A stretch of 48,455 nt of DNA from JANSWO01 sp964351875 (GTDB lineage Bacteria; Pseudomonadota; Gammaproteobacteria; Pseudomonadales; Azotimanducaceae): assembly GCA_964351875.1 (NCBI GenBank), contig CAYGQC010000007.1, positions 1 through 48,455 on the forward strand, given 5' to 3'. Below, in pieces: positions 1 through 8,714 of this stretch (position 1 is the first letter of the stretch; every line of letters begins with the position of its first letter). Under the pieces are notes generated by a model. The model saw only the letters and a list, made by a program, of their open reading frames with translations. It did not search any database and had not been told where the DNA came from. The position numbers were made by a program, and so were the translations under genes.

Positions 1-107
1 GTTCGGCAGCGTATTGGCGAAGATAGATGCGCGAGAGGAGTGAAGGGCGTGGCGATCGACCTGGTTCGACGCTGATATAGTCCCCCCCTCGCTCGTGAGG
101 CAACGCT

Positions 108-1394
108 ATGACAGTCGATACACCACTAGGCTCAGCCTCAGCATCAGGGCGTGGCTTGACCGGCGGCCGGCCGCCAGGTCGGCACGCGTTGCTGTTTATC
201 CTCATCACGATCTTCATCGACACCGTCGCGTTCGGCATCATCATTCCAGTACTGCCGAAGCTCATCGCCGAGCTTGGCGAAACGAGCATCAGCGACGCGG
301 CCGGCTACGGCGGCCTGTTGATGTTTGTGTTTGCGTTGATGCAGTTCATCTTCGCGCCGATTCTCGGCGGCCTGTCAGATCGTTTCGGTCGTCGTCCAGT
401 ATTGCTGCTGTCGCTTGCGGTACTTGGCATCGACTACATCATCATGGGATTTGCCAATAGCATCTTCTGGCTGTTTCTCGGTCGGCTGGTCGCTGGCGCA
501 GCGGCGGCCACGTTTGCGACGTCGAATGCGTACATCGCCGACATCACACCGGAAGAGGAACGAGCCCAGAAGTTCGGCTTGATCGGTGCGGCCTGGGGCA
601 TCGGATTTGTCATGGGGCCTGCCATTGGCGGCGTGCTCGGTGACATCGATCCGCGGCTGCCATTCTTCGTCGCTGCTGGTCTTGCGCTGGCAAACGTTGT
701 CTATGGGCTACTTGTGTTGCCCGAGACGCTGGCGCCGGAGAATCGACGGCCGTTTTCCATCAAGCGTGCTAATCCGGTCGGCGCCATCCGCTCGATGTCG
801 AGCTATCCGATCGTGATCGGCCTGTTTGGCGCGTACGTGCTCTACATGGTCGCGCACGATGTGAATCCGTCGGTATGGACGTACTACGTGCTGCACAAGT
901 TTCAGTGGAGCACGGCTCAGATAGGCGTTGCGCTGGCGGTAGTCGGCCTGTCCGGCGCGATTGTGTCGGGAACACTCGTGGGGCCGACCGTCAAGGCGTT
1001 GGGTGAGGCGCGTACGGCCTATCTGGGCACCGTGCTTGCGGCAATCAGCTTCTTCGGCTACGCGTTCGCCAGCGAAGACTGGATGCTCTACCCGTGCATC
1101 GTAATCGGTGCTGGAATGGGTCTGATCATGCCATCGTTGCGGAGCGTCATGTCCTCGGCCGTGCCGGGTAATGCTCAGGGTGAGCTGCAGGGCGCTATTG
1201 CGTCGATTCAGGGGCTCACTGCGATATTCTCACCGCTCATCATGACGCAGACGTTCCGGTATTTTTCTTCGCCGGAAGCGGTTGTCGTCTTCCCCGGCGC
1301 TTCCTTTTTCCTTGCCGGCGCGCTCATGCTCGGAACACTATTTGTTGTGTACGGCGTGCTGCGTGTGCGTGCACCGGAACTAACCGGGAGCTAA
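108..1394 (+). CDS. MFS transporter, TetA/TCR-like drug:proton antiporter family
   Basis: A 428-residue inner-membrane carrier of the major facilitator superfamily, the usual size for a 12-helix member. After a cytoplasmic N-terminus of about 25 residues the first helix carries a D-T-x-x-F-G-I-I-I-P-V-L-P pattern typical of tetracycline-resistance-type (TCR/Tet) carriers. The loop after helix 2 holds the MFS signature GGLSDRFGRRPVLL. The start ATG has a GAGG ribosome site at 97-100, 7 nt upstream. A GH3 glycosidase follows after 26 bp on the same strand, so the carrier may be co-transcribed with the glycoside/glycerate genes and could move a sugar-derived compound. Substrate cannot be read from sequence; family members mostly export drugs. 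Resistance should not be assumed. Confidence 0.88.
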   Translation: MTVDTPLGSASASGRGLTGGRPPGRHALLFILITIFIDTVAFGIIIPVLPKLIAELGETSISDAAGYGGLLMFVFALMQFIFAPILGGLSDRFGRRPVLLLSLAVLGIDYIIMGFANSIFWLFLGRLVAGAAAATFATSNAYIADITPEEERAQKFGLIGAAWGIGFVMGPAIGGVLGDIDPRLPFFVAAGLALANVVYGLLVLPETLAPENRRPFSIKRANPVGAIRSMSSYPIVIGLFGAYVLYMVAHDVNPSVWTYYVLHKFQWSTAQIGVALAVVGLSGAIVSGTLVGPTVKALGEARTAYLGTVLAAISFFGYAFASEDWMLYPCIVIGAGMGLIMPSLRSVMSSAVPGNAQGELQGAIASIQGLTAIFSPLIMTQTFRYFSSPEAVVVFPGASFFLAGALMLGTLFVVYGVLRVRAPELTGS

Positions 1395-1420
1395 ACAGAA
1401 GTTGACCAGGAGTTTCTCGA

Positions 1421-3529
1421 TTGACTAGTACGCCATTTGAAGCATTTGACGCATCCGCGATTCACGGAGGTAACAAAGCGCTCGAGTTCGACCATGAGGC
1501 CATAGCGTCTGCGACTCGAAAGCTCATGGCGCGGATGACGCTCGATCAGAAGATCAACGAGATCCGCGGTCGGCAGCCCAAGCCCATCGACGGCCTTTAC
1601 TACGCGGGCGGTGATGACGAGTTGGGTCTTGCGCCGTGGAAGATGGTGGACGGCCCGCGCGGCGCTCGCACAGGCAAAGCAACGGCGTTCCCGGTGGCGA
1701 TTGCGCGGGCCGCCAGCTTCGATGTGGATCTCGAACGACGCGTGGGCAAAGCGATTGGCCTGGAGACGCTCGCCAAAGGCGGTAACGTGTTGCTCGCGCC
1801 CTGTATCAACCTGCTTCGTCATCCCGGCTGGGGAAGGGCGCAGGAATCCTACTCGGAAGATACCTACCTGACGGGCGCGATGGCCGTGGCCTTTGTCAGC
1901 GGCGCGCAGAACCACGTACTCACCAGCCCCAAACACCTCGCGCTCAATAATCTTGAGAACACGCGTTTCGATCTGACCAGTGATGTGGATGCGCGAACGC
2001 TACACGAGGTGTATCTACCTCACTTCAAGCGTTGCGTCGTCGAGGCCCAGGCGGCATCGGTCATGAGCGCCTACAACCGGGTGAACGGCGTCTACTGTGG
2101 AGAACACCCTGAGCTGCTAACGGAAACTCTGCGGCGTCGTTGGGGCTTCAAGGGTTTTGTCGAATCCGATTGGTTTTTAGGTGTTCGATCGACAGCCGAT
2201 TCGATCATCGCCGGGCTCAACATCGAAATGCCGTTCGGCAATTTCTTCTCCGATAACAAGCTTGCGGCGGCTATCGAAAATGGCGAGCTGTCCGAGGCTG
2301 ATGTCGAAGGCGCAGCCTACTGGTCCCTCTATCAAAAGATCGCCTGGGGTATTGAGGCAGACAGTGTGGCGGGTGACATCGGCTCGATTGAGGTGGTGGA
2401 GAGCGAGGCTCACCTTGCTCTGGCGCGAGAGGCAGCTCGCAAGTCGTTCGTGTTGCTGAAAAACGCAGGCGCTGTGTTGCCAATCGATCGCAGTTCAGTG
2501 CGCAGGATAGCCGTGGTCGGCGATCTGGCGAACACGGTTAACCTGGGTGATCGGGGCAGCTCCATGGTCACGTCAACCGAGGTGATCACGCCGCTTGCCG
2601 GCTTGCAGGCCGCAGCGGGGGATTGTGAGATCAGCTTCTTCGCAAGCGATGCTGATTTTGACGAGCTAGGTGGGTTTGATGTGACGCTTGTGATCGCTGG
2701 TCTGACGTATCTTGATGAGGGCGAATTTATTCCAAGTGCCCAGGCCGAGAGTGACGGTGATGATCTGGCTCGCGGCGGCGATCGCGATTCGCTCAACCTG
2801 CCCGAAGAGCAGCGCGACCTGATCGCTCGTGCCGCGGCGGCGTCGAAACGATGTGCGGTCGTTCTGCAAGGCGGCTCTGCCATTGTTGTGAGCGACTGGC
2901 TGGCAAACGTCGATGCTCTGCTCATGAGCTGGTACGGCGGTTGTCAGGGTGGGGCGGCGCTGGCAGAGGTGATCTTTGGTGATGCCGGCCCGGGTGGCCG
3001 GCTGCCGGTCTCTATTCCGCGCAGCGAGCGAGACCTGATGGAATGGGACACGCAGGCGCTGACGGTGCCGCATGACCTGCTCCATGGCTATCGCTGGCTC
3101 GATGCCCATCAAACAACCGCAGAGTTTTGCTTCGGCTACGGCCTGAGCTACAGCGCGTTCGAGCTGTCGGACTTGAAGGTTGAACGCGAGGACGAGAGCT
3201 TTGTCGTGACTGTTAATGCTTCGAACGTCGGCGCAGTTCGGGCAACGGTGGTGCCTCAGCTCTACGTGAGCGTGCAGAAATCCCAGGTGATGCGTGTACC
3301 GACGGAGCTCAAAGGCTTCGCCTCGCTCGAGCTGGATGCGGGCGAATCACGGTTGCTGCGGTTTCGAGTATCAGATGACGAGTTGTGCTTCTTCGATGAG
3401 GCGCTGGATGATTTCCGTCTGGAGGCAGCGGACTACGTTCTTCGCGTTGGCCAGAACCTTGTCGAACTGCCGCTGCTGCGTCACTGGCGTTTTGACGGTT
3501 CTTCCTGGAGCGACGTAAGCGTCGCTTGA
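1421..3529 (+). CDS. Glycoside hydrolase family 3 beta-glucosidase-like enzyme
   Basis: A 702-residue GH3 enzyme with the family layout: N-terminal TIM-barrel (about 30-300), alpha/beta sandwich (about 340-550) and a C-terminal fibronectin-III-like domain (about 600-690). The catalytic nucleophile is the Asp of F-V-E-S-D-W (about residue 250), and the substrate-binding K-H pair is at 171-172. There is no signal peptide, so it should act in the cytoplasm on an imported glycoside. The start is TTG, chosen because AGGAG at 1408-1412 sits 8 nt upstream. GH3 members cleave beta-glucosides, xylosides or N-acetylglucosaminides; the exact substrate is open. Downstream glycerate kinase and tartronate semialdehyde reductase suggest a glucoside whose aglycone or product enters glycerate metabolism, which is inference from context only. 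Confidence 0.9.
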   Translation: MTSTPFEAFDASAIHGGNKALEFDHEAIASATRKLMARMTLDQKINEIRGRQPKPIDGLYYAGGDDELGLAPWKMVDGPRGARTGKATAFPVAIARAASFDVDLERRVGKAIGLETLAKGGNVLLAPCINLLRHPGWGRAQESYSEDTYLTGAMAVAFVSGAQNHVLTSPKHLALNNLENTRFDLTSDVDARTLHEVYLPHFKRCVVEAQAASVMSAYNRVNGVYCGEHPELLTETLRRRWGFKGFVESDWFLGVRSTADSIIAGLNIEMPFGNFFSDNKLAAAIENGELSEADVEGAAYWSLYQKIAWGIEADSVAGDIGSIEVVESEAHLALAREAARKSFVLLKNAGAVLPIDRSSVRRIAVVGDLANTVNLGDRGSSMVTSTEVITPLAGLQAAAGDCEISFFASDADFDELGGFDVTLVIAGLTYLDEGEFIPSAQAESDGDDLARGGDRDSLNLPEEQRDLIARAAAASKRCAVVLQGGSAIVVSDWLANVDALLMSWYGGCQGGAALAEVIFGDAGPGGRLPVSIPRSERDLMEWDTQALTVPHDLLHGYRWLDAHQTTAEFCFGYGLSYSAFELSDLKVEREDESFVVTVNASNVGAVRATVVPQLYVSVQKSQVMRVPTELKGFASLELDAGESRLLRFRVSDDELCFFDEALDDFRLEAADYVLRVGQNLVELPLLRHWRFDGSSWSDVSVA

Positions 3530-3531
3530 GC

Positions 3532-4782
3532 ATGGATGACGCCACAAGCTTCCTGCACCAGGCTTTCGACGAGGCGGTGTCTGCGGCGGGCCTATCCGCC
3601 GATGCAGCGTACTGGCCCGATCTGCCGCCGGGATCCAAGCTGTTGGCGGTTGGTAAGGCCGCTCCGGCTATGTTGCGGGCCGCGCGCGAACGCTATGGAG
3701 CATTGCCCAGCCTGCTGGTGACCAGCGATTTCGTTGATTGCGGTGAAGTGCCAACCGACGTCGAGGTGTTGCGCGGCTCCCATCCGGTGCCGGACGAGCG
3801 ATCGGCTGCGGCTGCGCAAGCTGCACTGACATTCGCCTCCGCGATGCATGGTGACCAGGCTTTGCTCTGTCTGATCTCCGGGGGCGGTTCCGCGCTACTC
3901 GCTGCGCCGATCGCCGGCATAAGTCTGAAAGACAAAGCAGCGCTGGCAACCGCGTTACTAGCGAGCGGCGCAACCATTCGCGAAATGAATACCATTCGCG
4001 CGGCTACCTCGTTGATCAAAGGCGGCGGTTTATTGCGCGCGGCGGCTCCAGCAATGGTGCACACGCTGCTGGTGTCGGATGTGCCTGGCGACGATCCATT
4101 GATGATCGCATCCGGACCGACGCTTCCGGGATCGCCGAGTCGGAATGCCGCCCTGGAAGTGCTCGATCGCTATCACATCGATGCGCCGGCCGTTCGTCTT
4201 GCTCTCAAGGCGCCAATGGATCGCGTTGAGACATCGACGAATGCCGGGCAGGTCTCAGTCGTGGCAAGTCCGGCGGTGTCGCTGGCCTGGGTAGAACGGT
4301 GGGCGAAGCGCCGGGGTGTTGGCGTGAGGGTTCTGGGTGATGCGATTGAAGGGGAGGCGAGGACTGTCGCTCGCGCCGACGCACAACTTGCTCTCAATCT
4401 GGCGCGCAATAGCCAGCGGGATCAATTGCTGCTGGCAGGGGGCGAAACCACCGTAACCGTGCGCGGCTCGGCCGGTCGTGGTGGCCGTAACAGCGAATAC
4501 GCGTTGGCTCTGGCGATCGCGCTGGACGGGCATCCACGCATCTGGGCGCTCGCCGCCGACACGGATGGCATTGATGGCAGTGGTCCTCACGCGGGTGCGT
4601 TTGTTCGGCCGGGCACGCTTGCCGAAGCGGCGGCTGCAGGAGCGGATGCGCTCACGCATCTTGATGGCCACGACTCGGCAGCATTCTTTTCCTGCTCTGG
4701 CGACCTGCTGGAAACCGGCGCAACCGGTACCAACGTGAACGACTTCCGGGCGATCTTCATTCGCGCGGTACGGCGAAGCTGA
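3532..4782 (+). CDS. Glycerate 2-kinase (GckA/TtuD, MOFRL family)
   Basis: About 416 residues, typical for the bacterial type-II glycerate kinase that converts D-glycerate plus ATP to 2-phosphoglycerate. Visible family blocks are L-I-S-G-G-G-S-A-L, M-N-T-I-R-A-A-T-S-L-I-K-G-G, S-D-V-P-G-D-D-P, the glycine-rich G-G-E-T-T-V-T-V-R-G...G-R-G-G-R-N-S-E, and a C-terminal A-D-T-D-G-I-D-G-S-G-P. The ATG lies 2 bp after the GH3 stop; an in-frame TTG at 3526 overlapping that stop is an alternative start. GGAG at 3507-3510 is rather far from either, which suggests translational coupling with GH3. Its neighbour reduces tartronate semialdehyde to glycerate, the substrate of this kinase. Confidence 0.92.
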   Translation: MDDATSFLHQAFDEAVSAAGLSADAAYWPDLPPGSKLLAVGKAAPAMLRAARERYGALPSLLVTSDFVDCGEVPTDVEVLRGSHPVPDERSAAAAQAALTFASAMHGDQALLCLISGGGSALLAAPIAGISLKDKAALATALLASGATIREMNTIRAATSLIKGGGLLRAAAPAMVHTLLVSDVPGDDPLMIASGPTLPGSPSRNAALEVLDRYHIDAPAVRLALKAPMDRVETSTNAGQVSVVASPAVSLAWVERWAKRRGVGVRVLGDAIEGEARTVARADAQLALNLARNSQRDQLLLAGGETTVTVRGSAGRGGRNSEYALALAIALDGHPRIWALAADTDGIDGSGPHAGAFVRPGTLAEAAAAGADALTHLDGHDSAAFFSCSGDLLETGATGTNVNDFRAIFIRAVRRS

Positions 4783-4807
4783 CGCGAACTCAACTGGAGG
4801 CTATTTG

Positions 4808-5689
4808 ATGCGAATTGGTTTTGTGGGAACCGGTCTCATGGGTGCGCCGATGGCCGGCCACCTGCAGGCAGCGGGGCACGATTTGGTGTTACTCCCGCAC
4901 CGAGCCCCCGCGCCGGTGAAGCTTGTTGACGGCGGTGCCCGCGTTGCCGCGTCTGCTGCCGAGCTTGCGCGAGAAAGTGACGTGGTGATCACGATTGTTC
5001 CCGACACTCCGGATGTCGAAGAGTTGTTGTTTCGTGACGATGGGCTGGCAGCCGGCCTGCAGGAAGGCGCGTTGTTCATCGATATGAGCACCATCTCACC
5101 GGCGGCTACGGAGGTGTTCGCGCAGAGACTCGCGAAGCTAGGTGTCGGGTATGTTGATGCGCCCGTCAGCGGTGGAGACATCGGCGCACGCGACGCGACG
5201 CTCACAATTATGGTTGGAGGCTCCGATGCGGATGTCACTCGCGCGATGCCGCTGTTTCATCTGATGGGGAAAACCATCACGCACATCGGGGCGGTCGGTA
5301 CGGGCCAGACCTGCAAAGCGGCGAACCAGATAGTCGTGGGTGTCACGCTCAATGCTGTTGCGGAAGCGCTCGTCTTTGCCTCGCGCGCAGGCGCCGATCC
5401 AGCCAAAGTGCGCGGCGCGTTGATGGGTGGTTTCGCCTCGTCGCGAATACTGGATGTTCACGGCCAGCGGATGCTCGTCGACAACTTCGTACCAGGGTTC
5501 AAAACCCACCTGCATGCGAAAGACCTCGCGATTGTGCTCGATCAGGCACAGCAAATGGGGTTAGAGCTAGCCGCCACCAAGATTGCCCGTGAGCGTCTGT
5601 CGGCCCGGATTGAGGCGGGCGACGCCGACGCGGATCACTCGATTATCGTAAGAGAGGTGGGTGAGATCGGGCTCGAAAGCTCCGGCTGA
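4808..5689 (+). CDS. 2-hydroxy-3-oxopropionate (tartronate semialdehyde) reductase, GarR/GlxR-like
   Basis: A 293-residue beta-hydroxyacid dehydrogenase. The N-terminal Rossmann motif is G-F-V-G-T-G-L-M-G, the substrate-binding block is D-A-P-V-S-G-G-D-I-G-A-R, and the catalytic lysine sits in G-Q-T-C-K-A-A-N-Q (about residue 170). The reaction is NAD(P)H-dependent reduction of tartronate semialdehyde to D-glycerate. ATG at 4808 is preferred over TTG at 4805 because GGAGG at 4796-4800 is 7 nt upstream. It follows glycerate kinase by 25 bp, giving a two-step route from tartronate semialdehyde to 2-phosphoglycerate. 3-Hydroxyisobutyrate dehydrogenase is a close relative and cannot be fully excluded, but the neighbour favours the glycerate role. 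Confidence 0.88.
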   Translation: MRIGFVGTGLMGAPMAGHLQAAGHDLVLLPHRAPAPVKLVDGGARVAASAAELARESDVVITIVPDTPDVEELLFRDDGLAAGLQEGALFIDMSTISPAATEVFAQRLAKLGVGYVDAPVSGGDIGARDATLTIMVGGSDADVTRAMPLFHLMGKTITHIGAVGTGQTCKAANQIVVGVTLNAVAEALVFASRAGADPAKVRGALMGGFASSRILDVHGQRMLVDNFVPGFKTHLHAKDLAIVLDQAQQMGLELAATKIARERLSARIEAGDADADHSIIVREVGEIGLESSG

Positions 5690-5885
5690 TTCTCAGGGCG
5701 CCCGGCCCGGGATCACTTTTTGAGCTTCGCGCATTCGATCATTCGGTTATTCCTGACGATAGACGCCGTACGTCCCTGCTTGAATTCCCCGCCTCTTGTC
5801 GCTACAAGTGTTCGTGGGAAGGTGAGCCGGTCGCGCGCGACGTCGTGGCAGCCGGGACACATGATTCAAGAAATCGAGGAATACC
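5690..5885 (+). promoter_or_regulatory. Intergenic region with a possible sigma-70 promoter for the downstream membrane gene
   Basis: A 196-bp gap holding TTGAAT (5780-5785), a 17-bp spacer and TACAAG (5803-5808), a reasonable sigma-70-like pair about 75 bp before the next start. Just after the reductase stop there is a GC-rich segment ending in a short T run near 5716-5721, which might act as a weak terminator. No coding sequence is convincing here. Confidence 0.35.
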
Positions 5886-6572
5886 ATGAACGAGAATCGA
5901 GACATGCGAACCCACGGTGCAACCACTGCTACCGTGGGTGGTGCGGCAGCCAGCGAGCTCGCCACTAACAAGGTACTGCGCAATACCTACATGCTGCTCG
6001 CCATGACCCTCGCGTTCAGCGCGGTAATGGCATACGTATCCAACGCGATGGGATTCGGAATGCCGAATGTCTGGCTGATGCTGGGCGGCATGATTGGATT
6101 GATGGTGCTGGTGAACTTCACGGCAAACTCCATCTGGGGCCTGCCGGCTGTGTTTGCGTTCACGGGCTTTGTCGGATTTATGATCGGGCCGCTTCTCGGT
6201 GCATTTGGCCAGGCGGGGCAGGGTGACCTGGTCATGCAGGCACTCGGCACGACTGCAGTCGCCTTTGTCGGACTATCTGCCTACGCGCTCATCAGCAAGA
6301 AGGACTTCTCCTTCATGTCGGGCTTCCTGGTCGTGGGCGGCATCGTACTGATGGCCGGTGTTGTCGCTTCCCTGATCTGGGACATCGGCGCGGCGCGTCT
6401 GGCGATCTCGGGCGGCTTTGTCCTGTTCTCAAGCTGCCTGATCCTGTGGCAGACCAGCGCGATCATCCACGGCGGTGAGCGCAACTACATCCAGGCCACC
6501 GTGTCGCTCTATCTGAGCATCTACAACCTGTTCATGAGCCTGCTGCACATCTTCGGTGTAATGGACGACTAG
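5886..6572 (+). CDS. Bax inhibitor-1 / YccA family integral membrane protein
   Basis: A 228-residue protein, the standard size for bacterial BI-1 (YccA/YbhL-type) proteins. After about 30 polar residues it is almost wholly hydrophobic with about seven membrane segments, beginning with the family's L-R-N-T-Y-M-L-L-A-M-T-L motif; the last segment holds S-I-Y-N-L-F-M-S-L-L, and the protein ends in a short acidic tail. E. coli YccA modulates the FtsH protease, and other family members leak calcium or protons; the role here is inferred to be membrane quality control or ion homeostasis. GAGGA at 5876-5880 supports the ATG. Confidence 0.9.
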   Translation: MNENRDMRTHGATTATVGGAAASELATNKVLRNTYMLLAMTLAFSAVMAYVSNAMGFGMPNVWLMLGGMIGLMVLVNFTANSIWGLPAVFAFTGFVGFMIGPLLGAFGQAGQGDLVMQALGTTAVAFVGLSAYALISKKDFSFMSGFLVVGGIVLMAGVVASLIWDIGAARLAISGGFVLFSSCLILWQTSAIIHGGERNYIQATVSLYLSIYNLFMSLLHIFGVMDD

Positions 6573-6595
6573 GGTTCGGCTCAGGCCGCTGCCAG

Positions 6596-6619
6596 CCGTC
6601 GGAGTTCACACTCCGACGG
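6596..6619. terminator. Bidirectional terminator-like hairpin between convergent genes
   Basis: A perfect 9-bp stem, CCGTCGGAG (6596-6604) pairing with CTCCGACGG (6611-6619) around a 6-nt loop. It lies between the convergent ends of the BI-1 gene and the VOC gene. The flanking T content is weak, so terminator function is likely rather than certain. Confidence 0.5.
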
Positions 6620-6661
6620 TCTTCCGACCCAGAGTCATCGATGGCTCTTTTCGCTTGCGGG

Positions 6662-7516
6662 CTAGTGTTCCCCCGGCACAAACGCCTCTCGTCCAGCCTT
6701 GTAGTCGAAGAAGCCGTTGCCGGCGTTTCGATTCACGAGCGGCCGGTTGTACATCGGGTGAAACAGGCTGCGCACCTCATGTTCCAGTTCGACGATCGTC
6801 TCACCGGTGTCAGGATCGAAGATGTCGACGAAGCGATACTGATGGGCGTCGGACTCTTCGGTGATTCGACCAGCCTCTAAGAGCTGCCCATGCGGCCCCG
6901 AGAAATTGCTTAGATAGACGGCGATGTGGTGGCCGTCGTATGCGGCAATATCGCCAGCCGTCTCTTCGAAAATCAGTTGCTGGTATCGCCCCATGTGTAC
7001 AGCCGCACTGCTGTCGTTGATCGTGACGGGTGCGCCGATCACCTGCTCGTAAAAGCGCGCGACGCCGGCGGTAGTGCCTGCGGGTATCGGATAGGTGGCG
7101 TAGTGGATGCCGAGTGCCGGACCGGTCTCGCCGGGCGTTCTCACGTCGAGCTGATTACCCCATGGGCAGGTCACCTGCCAGTGGTCATCGCTGAGCTTTT
7201 CGATCGCGAATTTGCTGCCTTCCAGCGCCGGTTGCGCAAAACGCAGGCCTGCGTCTATGTCCTGCAGGCTGTTTACAACCAGGCCTATCCGGCCGCGCCA
7301 GAACTGCGCCTTGCCGCGTGGCAGGTGGAATTGTGTCTCGCCGGCGTTGACCCACGTGTTGAACGTTCCGAAGTCCATGTATGGGTCTCGGGTCAGGCCC
7401 AGGGCGGTTACGTAGAACGCTGTTGCCAGCTCGATATCTGGGACGGTGAGATTGATGTGCTCAAGCAGAACTATGTTGCCTACATCTCCTGTGCGTCGGT
7501 CAAAGGTTTGGCTCAC
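6662..7516 (-). CDS. VOC (glyoxalase/bleomycin-resistance fold) family protein
   Basis: A 284-residue protein with two VOC modules. The first (about residues 15-105) opens with L-L-E-H-I-N-L-T-V-P-D-I, the second lies about 120-230, and a C-terminal tail follows E-T-I-V-E-L-E-H. Family members are metal-dependent lyases, isomerases or ring-cleaving dioxygenases; I cannot assign a reaction. GTG at 7516 is chosen because GGGAG (7527-7523 on this strand) sits 6 nt upstream. An upstream GTG at 7570 would overlap the divergent esterase start. The 39-bp gap to that esterase implies a shared promoter region. Confidence 0.72.
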   Translation of the reverse strand: MSQTFDRRTGDVGNIVLLEHINLTVPDIELATAFYVTALGLTRDPYMDFGTFNTWVNAGETQFHLPRGKAQFWRGRIGLVVNSLQDIDAGLRFAQPALEGSKFAIEKLSDDHWQVTCPWGNQLDVRTPGETGPALGIHYATYPIPAGTTAGVARFYEQVIGAPVTINDSSAAVHMGRYQQLIFEETAGDIAAYDGHHIAVYLSNFSGPHGQLLEAGRITEESDAHQYRFVDIFDPDTGETIVELEHEVRSLFHPMYNRPLVNRNAGNGFFDYKAGREAFVPGEH

Positions 7517-7555
7517 AGCGCTCTCCCATTGGTTAGTCCCAGTTATAGTAACGTG
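7517..7555. promoter_or_regulatory. Compact divergent promoter region
   Basis: Only 39 bp separate the two starts. The near-palindrome GTTATAGTAAC (7542-7552) offers TATAGT to the plus strand and TATAAC to the minus strand; the latter has TTGGTC 18 bp upstream inside the esterase gene. If TATAGT is used on the plus strand, transcription would begin almost at the esterase ATG, fitting the lack of a ribosome site there. This is inference from motif spacing. Confidence 0.35.
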
Positions 7556-8656
7556 ATGAGTACTGACCAAGACCAGCTTCTGAATGCCATCACGGCGCTC
7601 GTTCCTAACCTGATGAACGCGATCGATGGGCTTAACAAGGCATCACGTCACCTGCATCCGCCGCATTTGGCGGAGTTGCTGGCCGCGGTAACGCCCATGG
7701 CCGAGCCGCTGGAGCAAGGTCGTGATGTTTTCATCCAGGCGGATTGGCCGGAGCATATGCTCGGTTTTTGTGATCAGCTACTGCTATCAACCGATGAGGC
7801 GTTGAAGGCCTATTCCGGGTTATCGGACGCCGCAAATTCTGCGGATGGTGTGATGTCCGCTTATCGAGCGTTGCGCCACAGCAGTAGGGCCAAAGAAGCG
7901 TTGTATCCGGTGAGCGCTGCGCTGCCACCGGTGAGTCGTTTCTTCCTGGATCCTCGGCACAGAGCTGATGAGGTGATCGTCGCGCGCTGCGCGGAAGCCG
8001 ATTTCGCGCGGGAAAACACAGGCGTGATGCACGTTGAAAACAACAAAGATCAACGCGGCGGTTTCTCTCTCTACATTCCTGAATACGTCGATGCCGGCGC
8101 AAGCTATCCGGTGGTGTTCGCGCTGCACGGTGGCTCAGGCCACGGCCGCGACTTCTTCTGGAGCTGGCTGCCGGTTGCTCGTAGCCACGGATTTATCCTC
8201 GTCGCGCCGACGTCTGTTGAGCGCACTTGGTCGCTGATGGAGCCGGAGCAGGACAGTAAGCGCCTCGCCGCGATGCTCGCCTATGTCGACGAGCATTGGT
8301 CAGTGGATGAATCCCGGCGTTTGATCACCGGCATGAGTGATGGGGGAACGTTTGGCTGGCTGGAAGGCCTGTTTGGCGACGTGGGTTTCACCCACCTCGC
8401 GCCTATGTCCGCAAGCTTCCACCCGATGCTGTTGGAGGGCGCAGACCCGGCGAGAACCCAGGGCCTGCCCGTGTATCTAGTGCACGGCGCGCTGGACTGG
8501 ATGTTTGAGGTGGCGAGTGCGCGAGCCGCGGACCAGAGCTTGCGCCAGGCGGGCGCCAGCGTGATCTATCGGGAAATCGCCGATCTTTCGCACACGATGG
8601 CATCGGAGGAGACCGGCGCCATCGCTGATTGGCTGAGCCTTGGCAAATCCGCCTAG
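7556..8656 (+). CDS. Alpha/beta-hydrolase, phospholipase/carboxylesterase or depolymerase-like
   Basis: A 366-residue predicted cytoplasmic hydrolase. The first 150 residues form a helical region I do not recognise. The alpha/beta-hydrolase core (about 165-366) has the oxyanion-loop motif A-L-H-G-G-S-G-H-G, the nucleophile elbow G-M-S-D-G-G (Ser about 261), an acid Asp in H-G-A-L-D-W (about 314) and the catalytic His in D-L-S-H-T-M (about 346). The triad is therefore complete. ATG at 7556 is used because the open frame upstream merely shadows the opposite VOC gene. Related enzymes cleave carboxyl esters or polyhydroxyalkanoate oligomers; substrate unknown. Confidence 0.82.
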   Translation: MSTDQDQLLNAITALVPNLMNAIDGLNKASRHLHPPHLAELLAAVTPMAEPLEQGRDVFIQADWPEHMLGFCDQLLLSTDEALKAYSGLSDAANSADGVMSAYRALRHSSRAKEALYPVSAALPPVSRFFLDPRHRADEVIVARCAEADFARENTGVMHVENNKDQRGGFSLYIPEYVDAGASYPVVFALHGGSGHGRDFFWSWLPVARSHGFILVAPTSVERTWSLMEPEQDSKRLAAMLAYVDEHWSVDESRRLITGMSDGGTFGWLEGLFGDVGFTHLAPMSASFHPMLLEGADPARTQGLPVYLVHGALDWMFEVASARAADQSLRQAGASVIYREIADLSHTMASEETGAIADWLSLGKSA

Positions 8657-8714
8657 GACTCTTTTCAAGGGCCCGTTTTCAGGACTCGTTTTCAAGACTC
8701 TCTTTGAGACTCCT
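8657..8714. repeat. Degenerate short tandem repeat between convergent genes
   Basis: Five imperfect copies of an 11-14 bp unit resembling GACTCGTTTTCAAG run from about 8657 to 8710, between the stop codons of the esterase and the ABM monooxygenase. Copies diverge at the ends (for example ACTCTCTTTGAG and ACTCCTTCAAG). No coding role is apparent. Confidence 0.55.

Noticed and set aside
1..107. A partial gene at the left edge
   Set aside because: No open frame with a recognisable product runs off this edge; only a weak TATAGT element (76-81) and the carrier's ribosome site are seen.
108..1394. Calling the MFS carrier a tetracycline resistance gene
   Set aside because: Family resemblance alone does not show the substrate; its neighbours are sugar/glycerate genes and no TetR-type regulator is visible.
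6926..7555. Upstream extension of the esterase frame by 210 codons
   Set aside because: It is antisense to the VOC gene, has no esterase homology, and the hydrolase has a natural ATG at 7556.
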